Assembly (NCBI GenBank): GCA_963738325.1
Contig: CAVTWD010000009.1
Span: 558,001 to 622,000 of the forward strand
Direction: 5' to 3'
Origin: CAVTWD01 sp963738325
Lineage (GTDB): Bacteria > Actinomycetota > Acidimicrobiia > Acidimicrobiales > Ilumatobacteraceae
Length of the DNA stretch: 64,000 nucleotides
The position numbers were made by a program, and so were the translations under genes. Shown here in pieces: positions 1 to 8,740 of the stretch. Each line of letters starts with the position of its first letter. Position 1 is the stretch's first letter. The notes below the pieces were generated by a model, which was not told where the DNA came from, did no database searches, and saw only the letters and a program-made list of their open reading frames with translations.

Positions 1-1
1 C

Positions 2-325
2 GAGTTCTTCCACCGCAAGTACGACGAGGACGAGCAGGGCAACCTCGTCAAGGTGGCGACGGCGGAGGAGGTCCTGGCCGAGCAGGAAGAGAACAAGGAT
101 CCGCACATCCACATGCCCTCACCGTCCTACTGGCCCGTTGTGGTCGCCTCCGGGCTGCCGATCATCGGCCTCGGGCTCATCTACAACTACGTCCTCGCCG
201 TCGTCGGCGCCGTCATCGTGCTGCTCGGGGTTTACGGCTGGGCCATCGAGCCCTCCGTGGCGCCGGAGGAGCCCGATCAGCCTGGTCACGCCGGGCCGGC
301 CCAGGAGCTGACCACTGTTGGCTGA
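2..325 (+). CDS. ctaD: cytochrome c oxidase subunit I, C-terminal part (cut by window edge)
   Basis: Only the last 107 residues are present; the frame is open from base 2. The tail has a charged stretch, the phrase HMPSPSYWP, and two hydrophobic helices (roughly residues 46-62 and 65-82 of the visible part). In actinobacterial aa3 oxidases this is the subunit IV-like extension fused to the end of subunit I. Subunit I holds the haem a/a3-CuB centre that reduces oxygen in the cytoplasmic membrane, but that core lies outside the window. The assignment rests on the tail and on the subunit III and IV genes that follow. The stop overlaps the start of subunit III by 8 bases, so the genes are translationally coupled. 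Confidence 0.8.
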   Translation, partial: EFFHRKYDEDEQGNLVKVATAEEVLAEQEENKDPHIHMPSPSYWPVVVASGLPIIGLGLIYNYVLAVVGAVIVLLGVYGWAIEPSVAPEEPDQPGHAGPAQELTTVG

Positions 326-938
326 CGCCGTCCTCACCCACCACGGCCCGGAGGCCTTCGAGCACGGCGAGCCCCAGACCTCGACGGGCCTGTCGAACAA
401 CAAGCTCGCCGTCTGGTTGTTCCTCGGCTCCGAGTGTTTGCTCTTCGGCGGTCTGATCTCTACCTACTTCCTGTACCGCGGCCGCGTCGGCAGCGGGCCC
501 GGGCCCCGGGAGGTCTACGACATCGCCTTCACGTCGGTGAGCTCGTTCGTTCTCCTCACGAGCTCGCTCACCATGGTGATGGCCGTCTCCGCCGCCCGCC
601 GGGGCGACCACCATCGCACCCGCCTGTGGCTCGTGACCACCGCCCTGCTCGGCGCCACGTTCGTCGGCGGCCAGGTCTACGAGTTCACCGCGTTCTACCG
701 GGAAGGTCTCGGCTTCTCGACCAGCCTCTTCTCGTCGAGCTTCTACACGCTCACCGGATTCCACGGAGCGCACGTCACCGTCGGGATCATCATGCTCTTG
801 TCGATCGTCGTGATGATGTTGCGCAACCGCATCCCCGGGGACCGTGCCGAAGTGGTCGAGCTGGTCGGGCTCTACTGGCACTTCGTCGACATCGTCTGGA
901 TCGTGATCTTCACCCTCGTCTACCTGATCCCGTCCTGA
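318..938 (+). CDS. ctaE: cytochrome c oxidase subunit III
   Basis: This is a 206-residue heme-copper oxidase subunit III, a structural membrane subunit of the aa3 oxidase. Five hydrophobic helices are visible, as is the conserved FHGAHVTVGI segment (around residues 150-160) and the C-terminal YWHFVDIVWIVIF signature, both typical of the family. The start is taken as TTG at 318, overlapping the end of subunit I by 8 bases; no better ATG/GTG start precedes the first helix. The gene sits between subunit I and a subunit IV-type gene, which is the usual actinobacterial order. Length is normal for the family. Confidence 0.93.
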   Translation: MADAVLTHHGPEAFEHGEPQTSTGLSNNKLAVWLFLGSECLLFGGLISTYFLYRGRVGSGPGPREVYDIAFTSVSSFVLLTSSLTMVMAVSAARRGDHHRTRLWLVTTALLGATFVGGQVYEFTAFYREGLGFSTSLFSSSFYTLTGFHGAHVTVGIIMLLSIVVMMLRNRIPGDRAEVVELVGLYWHFVDIVWIVIFTLVYLIPS

Positions 939-946
939 GAGGCGCC

Positions 947-1300
947 ATGTCCACCACCGAGGTCGACGCGCACGACGAACCCCCTGCCGAGGGTGTCGAC
1001 ACGCACATCGGCCGGGGCGAGCACGCGCATCCAAAGGACAGCTTCTACGTGATGATCGCCGTGGTGCTCGGCGTTCTCACCGCGCTCGAGGTGTCCACCA
1101 AGTACCTCGACTTCGGCCCGATGTTCCTCCCCACCCTCCTCGTGCTGATGACCGTGAAGTTCGTGCTGGTCGTGCTGTTCTTCATGCATCTCAAGTTCGA
1201 TGCAAAGATCTTCGGCCGGCTCTTCTGGGGTGGCTTGGCCCTCGCGGTCGTCGTCTACGTGTCCGCCCTTGCCACCTTCCAGGTCTTCCAGCGCTCGTAA
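947..1300 (+). CDS. cytochrome c oxidase subunit IV-type membrane protein
   Basis: A 117-residue protein with a His/Glu-rich N-terminal tail (about 45 residues) and three hydrophobic helices. It contains the phrase KFVLVVLFFMHLKFD, diagnostic of the prokaryotic cytochrome c oxidase subunit IV family (COX4_pro). It is a small accessory subunit of the aa3-type oxidase. The ATG at 947 follows the subunit III stop by 8 bases, so it is the third gene of the ctaD-ctaE operon. It is directly followed by a hairpin repeat that may end the transcript. Confidence 0.88.
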   Translation: MSTTEVDAHDEPPAEGVDTHIGRGEHAHPKDSFYVMIAVVLGVLTALEVSTKYLDFGPMFLPTLLVLMTVKFVLVVLFFMHLKFDAKIFGRLFWGGLALAVVVYVSALATFQVFQRS

Positions 1301-1303
1301 GGG

Positions 1304-1452
1304 CCAAGGGGGGAAGGGGACCGTCCCCCCTTGGAAATCCCCCATCCGGGGAACTCCGCTCGACCGGCAGAGCCGGATCGAGCTCCGTACGAAGGACTTC
1401 CTCGCGTCGAACCCCATCCGGGGAACTCCGCTCGACCGGCAGAGCCGGATCG
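1304..1452. repeat. composite hairpin repeat (copy 1 of a dispersed element)
   Basis: The segment starts with a G/C-rich hairpin (arms around 1305-1317 and 1324-1335, CCAAGGGG / CCCCTTGG type). Two perfect copies of a 41-base unit follow at 1340-1380 and 1412-1452, 72 bases apart. The same composite, in reverse orientation, lies at 36236-36326. Position directly after a stop codon suggests a terminator or REP-like role; this is inference. Confidence 0.8.
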
Positions 1453-1471
1453 GCCGCAAGGCGAGAGCCGG

Positions 1472-2521
1472 TCAGGGAAGGATCACGTGGAGGTCGCCGA
1501 ACTCGTGCCAGCGGTACCCGGCGCGCACGGCCGCGGCGTACGCCGTCTCGAGGACGGCGATCGGCGCCAGCGCCTCGAGGAGACTCAGGTGCGACGAGCG
1601 AGGCTCGTGCCAGCCGGTGACCAACCCGTCGACTGCACGGGTGGGGCGCTCCGGCCCGAGCACCAGCTCGGTCCAGCCGGCCCCGGGTTCGACCCAGCCG
1701 TCCGCGTCCGCCGTGGTCTCGAGCGCTCGGACGACCGTCGTCCCCACGGCCACGACTCGGCCACCGGCGGCGCGTGTCGAGTTCACCGCAGCGGCCGTCG
1801 CGGCGGGCACCTCGTAGCGCTCGGGGTAGGGCATCTCGTGGCCTTCGAGGGACGAGACACCGGTGTGCAGGACGAGCGGGACGACCCCGACGCCTCGCGC
1901 CACCAGCTCGGCCACCAGTGCCCCGGTGAAGGGGCGGCCGGCACTCGGCATCTCGGCGCTACCGGGTTCGGTGGCGAAGACCGTCTGGTACGCATCGAGC
2001 GGCCATGGCCGCGGAACGTGCGCGTAGCGGATCGGATGGCCATGGCGGGCCAGGTAATCGACGACGTCCCCCTCGACGTCGAGGGCGACCACGAACAACC
2101 GGTTCGAGTCGCCGAACGGGTGGAGCACGCGGGCGCGGCCGCCGCCGGCCATCGACAGCGTCTGGCCGCTGACGTCCTCCCCGAAGGGTGCCGTCGCGGG
2201 GCCGTGGGGCCGGCGCGGCTCCACGAGCCAGGTCCCGTCCGGCAGCGGGGTGGCGAGGTGTACCACGATGGAGTCCACACGCTCGTTCCACGCATCGAGG
2301 GCCGCGGCCACGGTGCCGGATCGATTGACCACGACGAGGTCACCCGGCGACAGGAACTCGGGGAGCTGGCGGAAGCGGGTGTGGACAGGCGTCGAAGCAC
2401 CGACCGACACCATCAACCGGACATCATCACGGCCGGCGCCGCGGACCTCCGGCGGCTCGTGCGCCTCGAGCTCGGGGGAGAGCTGGAAGTCCAAGCTGGA
2501 GGGGCTGAGGGTCGCGGTCAT
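1472..2521 (-). CDS. queA: S-adenosylmethionine:tRNA ribosyltransferase-isomerase-like protein
   Basis: 349 residues, the normal QueA size. In the queuosine pathway QueA transfers and isomerises the ribosyl part of S-adenosylmethionine onto 7-aminomethyl-7-deazaguanine in tRNA, giving epoxyqueuosine. Family landmarks visible include the early segment DLVVVNRSGT, the central LHTGVSSLEGHEMP(Y)PERYE region (HTG.S..EG.EMP.E.Y pattern) and a C-terminal AVGTTVVRALE block. The ATG at 2521 begins MTATLSP; longer readings upstream are arginine/proline-rich and run antisense into the partner gene. The start overlaps the stop of the upstream SDR gene by 4 bases (ATGA). No other queuosine genes are in view, so the actual substrate is unproven. 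Confidence 0.85.
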   Translation of the reverse strand: MTATLSPSSLDFQLSPELEAHEPPEVRGAGRDDVRLMVSVGASTPVHTRFRQLPEFLSPGDLVVVNRSGTVAAALDAWNERVDSIVVHLATPLPDGTWLVEPRRPHGPATAPFGEDVSGQTLSMAGGGRARVLHPFGDSNRLFVVALDVEGDVVDYLARHGHPIRYAHVPRPWPLDAYQTVFATEPGSAEMPSAGRPFTGALVAELVARGVGVVPLVLHTGVSSLEGHEMPYPERYEVPAATAAAVNSTRAAGGRVVAVGTTVVRALETTADADGWVEPGAGWTELVLGPERPTRAVDGLVTGWHEPRSSHLSLLEALAPIAVLETAYAAAVRAGYRWHEFGDLHVILP

Positions 2522-3222
2522 GGCGCCACGAGCTGTGCGGCGGTGTAACGGCCCGATGGCGGGCGCCCGTCGAGCAGGGCCAGGAGCCCGGGCACGCTGG
2601 CCTCCGGCTCCGGCCGGTCCGAGATGTCCTCGCCCGGGAAGGCTTCCTGGTGCATCCGAGTCCGCATGTCGCCCGGATCGAGCGACCACACGCGCAGCCG
2701 CGGCTCCTCGGCGGCGAGCACGCGCGAGAGCTGGTCGAGCGCGGCTTTGCTGGCACCGTAAGCACCCCAGCCCGGATACCCCTCGACGCCGGCGTCGGAC
2801 GTCACGTTGACCACCCCGCCCTCGTAGGCGCGAAGGTCCGGCAGGGCCGTCTGCACGAGGCGCAGCGGGGCGAGGACGTTGACCTCGAACAGTTCGGCCA
2901 GGGCCGCGGCCGGCAACTCGGCGAGGGAGGGGAGCGGGCTCGGGCCGAGAGCGCCCGCGTTGTTGACGACGAGATCGAGCCGCCCGAAGTTGCGGGCGGC
3001 CTCGATCAGTTCGTTCTGATGGACGTTGTCGGAGACATCACCTTGGATGGCGACCAGCCGGCCGTCACCCCCCGCGCCGAGCTCGGTCGCGGTCGCCGCC
3101 AGCTCCCCCGCATTGCGGGCGTCGGTCACCACGGACCAACCCCGAGCCAGGAGGGCAGAGACCACGGCTCGTCCGAACCCCCGGGAGCCTCCGGTCACGA
3201 TGGCCACCTTGCTGGATCCCAT
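2518..3222 (-). CDS. short-chain dehydrogenase/reductase
   Basis: A 234-residue classical SDR. The N-terminus carries the NAD(P)-binding glycine motif (VTGGSRGFGRA, residues 8-18), followed by NNAG (near residue 85), a catalytic Ser in the NVTSDAG segment, and YGASK with the Tyr and Lys of the active site. Substrate cannot be told from the sequence. The ATG at 3222 directly precedes MGSSKVAIVTGG; upstream in-frame sequence is non-coding in character. It is the first gene of a two-gene unit with queA (4-base overlap) and is divergent from serS. Confidence 0.9.
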   Translation of the reverse strand: MGSSKVAIVTGGSRGFGRAVVSALLARGWSVVTDARNAGELAATATELGAGGDGRLVAIQGDVSDNVHQNELIEAARNFGRLDLVVNNAGALGPSPLPSLAELPAAALAELFEVNVLAPLRLVQTALPDLRAYEGGVVNVTSDAGVEGYPGWGAYGASKAALDQLSRVLAAEEPRLRVWSLDPGDMRTRMHQEAFPGEDISDRPEPEASVPGLLALLDGRPPSGRYTAAQLVAP

Positions 3223-3312
3223 GTGGACCCCCCTTCCTGCGCCACTATAACCGAAGTGATGACTTACGTATTTCTCCCGGCGGAAAATGGGGGTGACCAG
3301 TACGGTGTGCTC

Positions 3313-4665
3313 GTGATCGACGTCCGCCTGCTTCGCTCCGACCTCGACGCGGTGAAGAAGGCCATGAGCCGTCGCGGCATCGATCTCACCCCCCTCGACG
3401 ACGTGGCCGCCCTCGACCGCCGCCTTCGCGAGGTCACCGCGGCTCGCGATGCCGTGCGCAAACGGGTCAACGAGCTCTCGAAACAGGTCCAGCGCTATCG
3501 CCGGGAAGGTTCCAGCTCCACGGAGGCCGTCCAAGACGAGAGCCGCCGCCTCGGCGAGGAGGAACGGGCCCTGGCGATCGAGGCCGCGGAGCTCGAAGCG
3601 CAGCTGCGCCAGCTCTTGCTCGAGATCCCGAACCTGCCCTCACCCGACGCACCCGATGGTACGAGCGAGGCCGACAACCCCGTCCTCCGGGTAGTCGGCT
3701 ACGACGAGGGGGGCTACGAGCCCTGGCAGCGCGTGCCGCACTGGGAGATCGGGCCCGCTCTCCGCATCCTCGACATCGAGCGAGCGGTCAAGATCAGCGG
3801 GTCGATGTTCACGATGTTGCGAGGACTCGGCGCCACCCTCGGCCGGGCCATGTGCCAGCTCGCCCTCGACCGCAACGCCGACGCCTTCGAGGAGATCCGC
3901 CCGCCCTCTCTCGTCACTACAGCCACGCTCACGTCGACCGGCCAGCTCCCGAAGTTCGCCGACGAGGCGTACGCCATCGAGCGCGACGACCTCTGGTGCA
4001 TTCCGACAGCCGAGGTCCCACTCACCTCCATCGGCGCGGATGAGGTGCTGGCCGAGGCCGACCTCCCGGTCCGCATGATGGCCTACACCCCCTGCTACCG
4101 GCGCGAGGCGGGCTCAGCCGGCCGTGATACGCGCGGGTTGCTGCGCGTGCACGAGTTCGACAAGGTCGAGATCCTCGCCTATTCGTTGCCGGAGGCGGCG
4201 CCGGCGATGCTCGATGAGCTGCTGGCGCGCGCCGAAGATACGATCGCGGCCCTCGGTCTCGCCTACCGCGTCGTCGAGATCTGCACCGCCGACCTCGGTC
4301 AGAGCCACCATCGCAGCCTCGACATCGAGGTCTATGCCCCCGGCTGCCAGCAGTGGCTCGAGGTGAGCTCGGTCTCGTGGTTCAGCGACTACCAGGCCCG
4401 CCGCGCCAACCTCCGCTACCGGCCCGCAGGGCGCAAGGGCACCGAGCTGGTCCACACGCTGAACGGGTCAGCGGTGGCCGTGCCCCGGGTGCTGGCGGCC
4501 ATCCTCGAGACCTACCGGCAGGCCGACGGATCCGTCTCGGTGCCCGAGGCGTTGTGGCCGTACACGCGCGGCCACCGCGTCGATCCCCGCCCCGGCCTCC
4601 TGAGCGCCGCTGGCTTCGTTCGTGCGTGTCGCTCCGCGCGCATCTGCCCGATCGGACACGCCTGA
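3313..4665 (+). CDS. serS: serine--tRNA ligase
   Basis: 450 residues, standard for SerRS. It charges tRNA-Ser with serine in the cytoplasm. Residues 1-110 form the coiled-coil tRNA-binding arm (MIDVRLLR start, long charged heptads). The class II catalytic core follows with motif 2 (CYRREAGSAGRDTRGLLRVHEF region) and motif 3 near the C-terminus (LNGSAVAVPRVLAAILE). GTG at 3313 is preferred because it gives the family-typical MIDVRLLR start; GTG at 3307 is the alternative. Two tRNA-Ser genes lie near 35.6 and 36.4 kb in the same window. The C-terminal 30 residues are arginine-rich and longer than usual. Confidence 0.95.
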   Translation: MIDVRLLRSDLDAVKKAMSRRGIDLTPLDDVAALDRRLREVTAARDAVRKRVNELSKQVQRYRREGSSSTEAVQDESRRLGEEERALAIEAAELEAQLRQLLLEIPNLPSPDAPDGTSEADNPVLRVVGYDEGGYEPWQRVPHWEIGPALRILDIERAVKISGSMFTMLRGLGATLGRAMCQLALDRNADAFEEIRPPSLVTTATLTSTGQLPKFADEAYAIERDDLWCIPTAEVPLTSIGADEVLAEADLPVRMMAYTPCYRREAGSAGRDTRGLLRVHEFDKVEILAYSLPEAAPAMLDELLARAEDTIAALGLAYRVVEICTADLGQSHHRSLDIEVYAPGCQQWLEVSSVSWFSDYQARRANLRYRPAGRKGTELVHTLNGSAVAVPRVLAAILETYRQADGSVSVPEALWPYTRGHRVDPRPGLLSAAGFVRACRSARICPIGHA

Positions 4666-4696
4666 ACGGGTTGGAGCGCGGGTCGGGCGGCGACGG

Positions 4697-6246
4697 TCAA
4701 CCCGGGGGGCGGGGGAGGAGGGCCTGCAACGATCCGATGGTGTCGGCCTCGGCCGCGTCCTTGTCCGAGCGGTAGCGCACCACCCGGGCGAAGCGCAGCG
4801 CCAGGCCGCCGGGGTAGCGGGTGGAGGCCTGGACGCCGTCGAGCTCGATCTCCACGACCAGCTCGGGTCGCACGTGCACCTCGATGCCGACGCGGTCCGT
4901 CTCGAGGGCGAGGAGCTGCTCGGTCTGCCAGGTCAGCATGGCGTCGGTCAGGCCCTTGAACGTCTTGCCGACCATGACGAAGCCCCCGGCGGGATCGCGG
5001 GCGCCGAGATGGAGGTTGGAGAGCCAGCCCCGCCGCCGACCGTGGCCCCATTCGGCGGCGAGGACCACGAGGTCGAAGGTCTGGACCGGCTTGACCTTGA
5101 CCCACGCCTTGCCCCGGCGGCCGGCCTCGTAGCGCGACCCGGCCGCCTTCACCACCACTCCTTCGTGCCCGGTGGCCAGGGACTCGTCGAGGACTTCCTG
5201 GGCGGTCACGGCATCGGCGGTTACGACTCCCGGCACACGATACGCGCCCGCCACGGCGGTGAGGACCGCCAACCGGTCGCGCGAGTGGCTCGTCGACGAG
5301 GTCGACGCCGTCGAGGTGGAGCACGTCGAAGAAGAACGGCGTGGACGAGCGCGGGGCGAGCGGCCTCGGCGCCGAACCGGCTCATCGTGTCCTGGAACGG
5401 ACGGGGCCGCCCGTTTTCACTCATGGTGAGCGCCTCGCCGTCGAGCACGAGCTCGTTGGCCGACGAACCCCCGCACCGCGGCCGCCACCTCGGGCAGGCG
5501 GAGGGTCACGTCGTTCAGGTTGCGGGTGAAGATCCGAACCTCGGATCCGCGGCGATGGACTTGGATGCGGGCGCCGTCGAGCTTCCACTCGACACTGGCT
5601 TCGCCACCCACCATCGCCAACGCGGCACGAACGTCCTCGGCCGTCGACGCGAGCATCGGGCGCAACGGCTGGAGGACGCTCAGGCGGATCTCGCCGAGTG
5701 CGTCGGCACCGCCCGTGAGCGCGGCGAGGGCCGTCGCCCCGAGGCTCCCGCCGAGCATCAGCGCGCGCCGCACCGAAGCTCCCGGAACGCCCGCGGCGCG
5801 GGCGATGGCGTCGGCCATCACGCCCTCGAGCGCGCCTTGCCGCAGATCGCCGATCAGCAGCCGCCGTAGGAAGGAGGCCTCTCGCGACGGTCGCGTGCGC
5901 CGGCGCTCGGAACGAGCGTCGTCGCAGCAGCGCGGCCCGGGCCGCTCCTGCGAACCGCGCCCGTCGTCGCCTCGATCCGGGTCGAGGGCGGCGTCGAGCC
6001 ATCGAGCGACGTCGAGGGGGGCGATCGGCGCCGGCGGCGAGGCCGCTGGCGGTCGCCGAGGCGCTGGCCCAGCCGATGCCGATGCGCCCCTGGCGAGCCT
6101 CGCCGGAGAGGTAGCCGACCACCGGCACGATCTCGGCCGGCTCGAGGCGGCGGAGCAATGCGGCGATGGCCTCGATCTTGGCGTTCGCGCGCCGGCGTGG
6201 CCGCGGTGGCCTCTGAGGTGGCGACCACCTCGGCGAGCAGGGTCAC
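4697..6246 (-). pseudogene. ATP-dependent DNA ligase, broken by at least five frameshifts
   Basis: Pieced across frames, this reads as one actinobacterial LigB-type ATP-dependent ligase of about 510 residues. It has an N-terminal VTLLAEVVATSEA start, a LLRRLEPAEIVPVVGYLSGE segment, the nucleotidyl-transfer site EWKLDGARIQ (KxDG lysine) near 5585, and a C-terminal OB-fold piece with EGVVVK and AWVKVKP. Frame breaks are needed near 6195, 6020, 5462, 5370 and 5275. Every domain is present and in order, so indel sequencing errors are at least as likely as real decay. The GTG start at 6246 overlaps the stop of the upstream ABC ATPase gene (GTGA). Function if intact: nick sealing in repair. Confidence 0.8.
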
Positions 6247-7199
6247 GAGGAGGCGTCGGGTCGGGCGGCCTCGATGAGGCGGTCGAGGGCGACCCGGCCG
6301 AGCACCTGCCCGTCCTCCCCGGTCACCGCGATCTCCCCGGTGGGCGACAGCAGCGCTTGCGCCAACGCCTCCCGCAGCGAGCCGGCCTGTGACACGGTCG
6401 GGAGATTGGCACTGGTCCCGTTCATGGGCTCGAGCCACGCCGGGTCGATGCCGGTCACGGCGAGACGCTTGAGGCCGCGGTCATGACCCACGAAGCCGGC
6501 CACGAAGGCCGATGCAGGGCGGGTCGAGAGCTCCTCCGGGGTGCCGTGCTGCGCGAGGACACCCCCATCGGCCAGCAGCGCGATGCGGTCTCCCATGAGC
6601 ACGGCCTCGTCGATGTCGTGGGTGACGAGCACGACGGTCTTGCGCAGCTCCGACTGCAGTCCGAGGAACTCTCGTTGCAGCCGCCCGCGGGTGACGGGGT
6701 CGATGGCACCGAACGGCTCGTCCATCAACAGCACGGGAGGGTCGGCCGCGAGCGCGCGTGCCACGCCGACGCGTTGCTGTTGACCGCCTGACAGCTGCGC
6801 CGGGTACCGGTCGCGGTAGAGCTCGGGCTCGAGGCCGACGAGGTGCATCAGCTCGTCGACGCGCTCGAGCGTCCTCGGCTTCTTCCAGCCGAGCAGCTTC
6901 GGGACGGTGGCGACGTTCTCGGCCACGGTCTGGTGAGGGAACAAGCCGACGTGTTGGATCACATAGCCGACGTGGCGGCGGAGCTCGACCGGGTTCATCT
7001 TCATGATGTCGTCGCCGGCAACGAGGATGCGCCCGGACGTGGGCTCGATGAGACGGTTGATCATCCGCAACGTCGTCGTCTTGCCACAGCCCGACGGCCC
7101 GACCAGCACGCAGACCTCGCCGGCATCGACATCGAGGCTCAGGTCGTTGACCGCGACGTGGGCGCCGTACTGCTTCGTCACGCCCTCGAGGCGGATCAC
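6243..7199 (-). CDS. glycine betaine/choline ABC transporter ATP-binding protein
   Basis: 318 residues. Walker A is GPSGCGKTT (near residue 38), the ABC signature is LSGGQQQRVGVARAL, Walker B is VLLMDEPFGAID, and the H-loop is VTHDIDEA. After the ATPase domain (about 240 residues) a C-terminal segment resembles the CBS-like tail of OpuA/OpuC-type ATPases. The start is GTG 7199 (MIRLEGVTKQYG); upstream sequence is not protein-like. It faces two permeases and a receptor gene across a 150-base divergent promoter region, so it energises that osmoprotectant importer. Its stop overlaps the start of the DNA ligase. Confidence 0.92.
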   Translation of the reverse strand: MIRLEGVTKQYGAHVAVNDLSLDVDAGEVCVLVGPSGCGKTTTLRMINRLIEPTSGRILVAGDDIMKMNPVELRRHVGYVIQHVGLFPHQTVAENVATVPKLLGWKKPRTLERVDELMHLVGLEPELYRDRYPAQLSGGQQQRVGVARALAADPPVLLMDEPFGAIDPVTRGRLQREFLGLQSELRKTVVLVTHDIDEAVLMGDRIALLADGGVLAQHGTPEELSTRPASAFVAGFVGHDRGLKRLAVTGIDPAWLEPMNGTSANLPTVSQAGSLREALAQALLSPTGEIAVTGEDGQVLGRVALDRLIEAARPDASS

Positions 7200-7350
7200 G
7201 GCCAGGCACGGTACCGGGACATTCGGGGCTGCGGTGTACCAGGAGCGGGCGTGACGGTCTAGGGTCGCCGCCGGACGCCAACGTCTGTCCATGGCTTACG
7301 ACAAGCGTGACGCCATTCGGCACGTCTGCCGGCGTGAGGGACCTCGGTCC

Positions 7351-8025
7351 GTGATCTTCGGCGGGAAGGATGCCTGGATCTGGTGGGACTGGGTGACCCA
7401 GGAACACCGCCAAGATCGTCGACGCGCTGCGTCAGCACCTCTGGTTCACGGTGCTGGCGGTCGGTATCGGCGTCCTCATCTCGCTGCCGCTCGGTGTTTT
7501 GATCCATCGTCGCCGCCGGCTGCGCGGCCCTCGTGCTCGGAATCGCCGGCGTGCTGTACACGATCCCGTCGCTCGCCGCGTTCTTCCTGCTCGGTGCCTG
7601 CGCTCGGGCTGTTCAGCCTGTGGACGGCGGTCATCCCGCTGGTCACCTACACGCTGCTCATCCTGATCCGCTCGGTGGTCGTCGGTCTGGACGGCGTCGA
7701 CCCGGCGGTCCTCGACGCCGCGACCGGGATGGGCTATCCCCCCGGCCAGCGCCTGCTGCGGGTGGAGCTGCCCCTCGCCCTGCCGTCGATCATGGGCGGC
7801 CTGCGCCTTGCCACCGTCACCACCGTCGGGCTCGTGACGGTGACAGCCGTGCTCGGTGAGGGCGGGTTCGGCCGCTTGATCTACGACGGCCTCTACAACT
7901 TCTTCCGCACCCCGGTGACCGTGGGCACGATCTGCACCGTCGCGCTGGCCGTCGTCCTCGATCTCCTGCTCATCCTGCTCGGCCGCATCGCCATGCCCTG
8001 GACCCGCGCCACCCGAAGGCGCTGA
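7351..8025 (+). pseudogene. glycine betaine/choline ABC transporter permease, frameshifted
   Basis: The C-terminal 140 residues (from about 7606) are a clean OpuCB/ProW-type permease with the inner-membrane-component loop (AATGMGYPPGQRLLRVELPLALPSIMGG) and LNFFRTP-like ending. The N-terminal helices continue only if the frame is changed near 7408, 7505 and 7605; the matching pieces read DALRQHLWFTVLAVGIGVLIS and IAGVLYTIPSLAAFFLLGA. All parts of the gene are present, so assembly indels are likely. GTG 7351 is the preferred start (MIFGGKDAWIWWDWV). It is followed after 2 bases by a second permease gene. Confidence 0.75.
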
Positions 8026-8027
8026 CC

Positions 8028-8723
8028 GTGGGCTTCCTGAGCGAGGTGTGGCAGTGGTTCACCGACGCCAAGCACTGGTCGGGAAACTCCGGCATCCCGA
8101 ACCGCACGTTCGAGCACCTCAAGATGTCGATCGTCGCCTTGCTCATCGCGCTCGTCATCGGGCTCCCGATCTCGCTGTGGCTCGGGCACAAGCGCCGCTT
8201 CGGTTGGCTGGCCATCAACGTGAGCAACGTCGGGCGAGCCATCCCCAGCTTCGCCATCCTCGTGTTCGGCGCGCAGATCTGGGGAATCGAGACCCGATGG
8301 GGCATTCCCTACGCGGCGCTGGTGGCCCTCGTGGCTCTCGCCCTGCCGCCGATCGTCACGAACGCGTACGTGGGCATGGCCGGCGTCGACGATGAGGTAC
8401 GCGACGCGGCCCAAGGCATGGGTATGACCGGCTTCCAGGCCGTGGTGCGGGCCGAGCTGCCGACTGCGGTCCGGCCGGTGATGAACGGCATTCGCATCGC
8501 CTTCCTCCAAGTGATCGCCACCGCCGGCCTGGCCGCGCTCGTCGGGGCCGGTGGCCTTGGCCGGTACGTCATCGATGGCCTTGCCGTGCAGGACTACGTC
8601 GAGGTCTTCGCCGGGGCCGTGCTGGTCGCCGGCGTCGCTCTCGCCGCCGACGGCTTGCTCGCAGTCGCGGAGCGGGCCGCCACACCGCGAGGTCTCCGCC
8701 TCGCTGGGGTCCCCCGAACCTGA
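8028..8723 (+). CDS. glycine betaine/choline ABC transporter permease
   Basis: 231 residues, five or six membrane helices, with the permease EAA-type loop reading DAAQGMGMTGFQAVVRAELPTAVRPVMNG, typical of OpuCD/YehY-like permeases. GTG 8028 follows the stop of the first permease by 2 bases, and the TGA overlaps the ATG at 8723 (TGATG). It would form the membrane channel together with the frameshifted permease upstream, driven by the divergent ATPase. Confidence 0.92.
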   Translation: MGFLSEVWQWFTDAKHWSGNSGIPNRTFEHLKMSIVALLIALVIGLPISLWLGHKRRFGWLAINVSNVGRAIPSFAILVFGAQIWGIETRWGIPYAALVALVALALPPIVTNAYVGMAGVDDEVRDAAQGMGMTGFQAVVRAELPTAVRPVMNGIRIAFLQVIATAGLAALVGAGGLGRYVIDGLAVQDYVEVFAGAVLVAGVALAADGLLAVAERAATPRGLRLAGVPRT

Positions 8724-8740
8724 TGAAAGGAAGCACCCGA

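Noticed and set aside
213..1034. Long open minus-strand frame across the oxidase genes
   Set aside because: It is antisense to two clear oxidase genes, rich in Arg/Asp/Glu/Gly as expected from GC-rich complement reading, with no family features.
1340..1452. Possible CRISPR (two identical 41-base repeats with a 31-base spacer)
   Set aside because: Only two units, no cas genes, and the unit is found again singly at 36.2 kb as part of a hairpin repeat.
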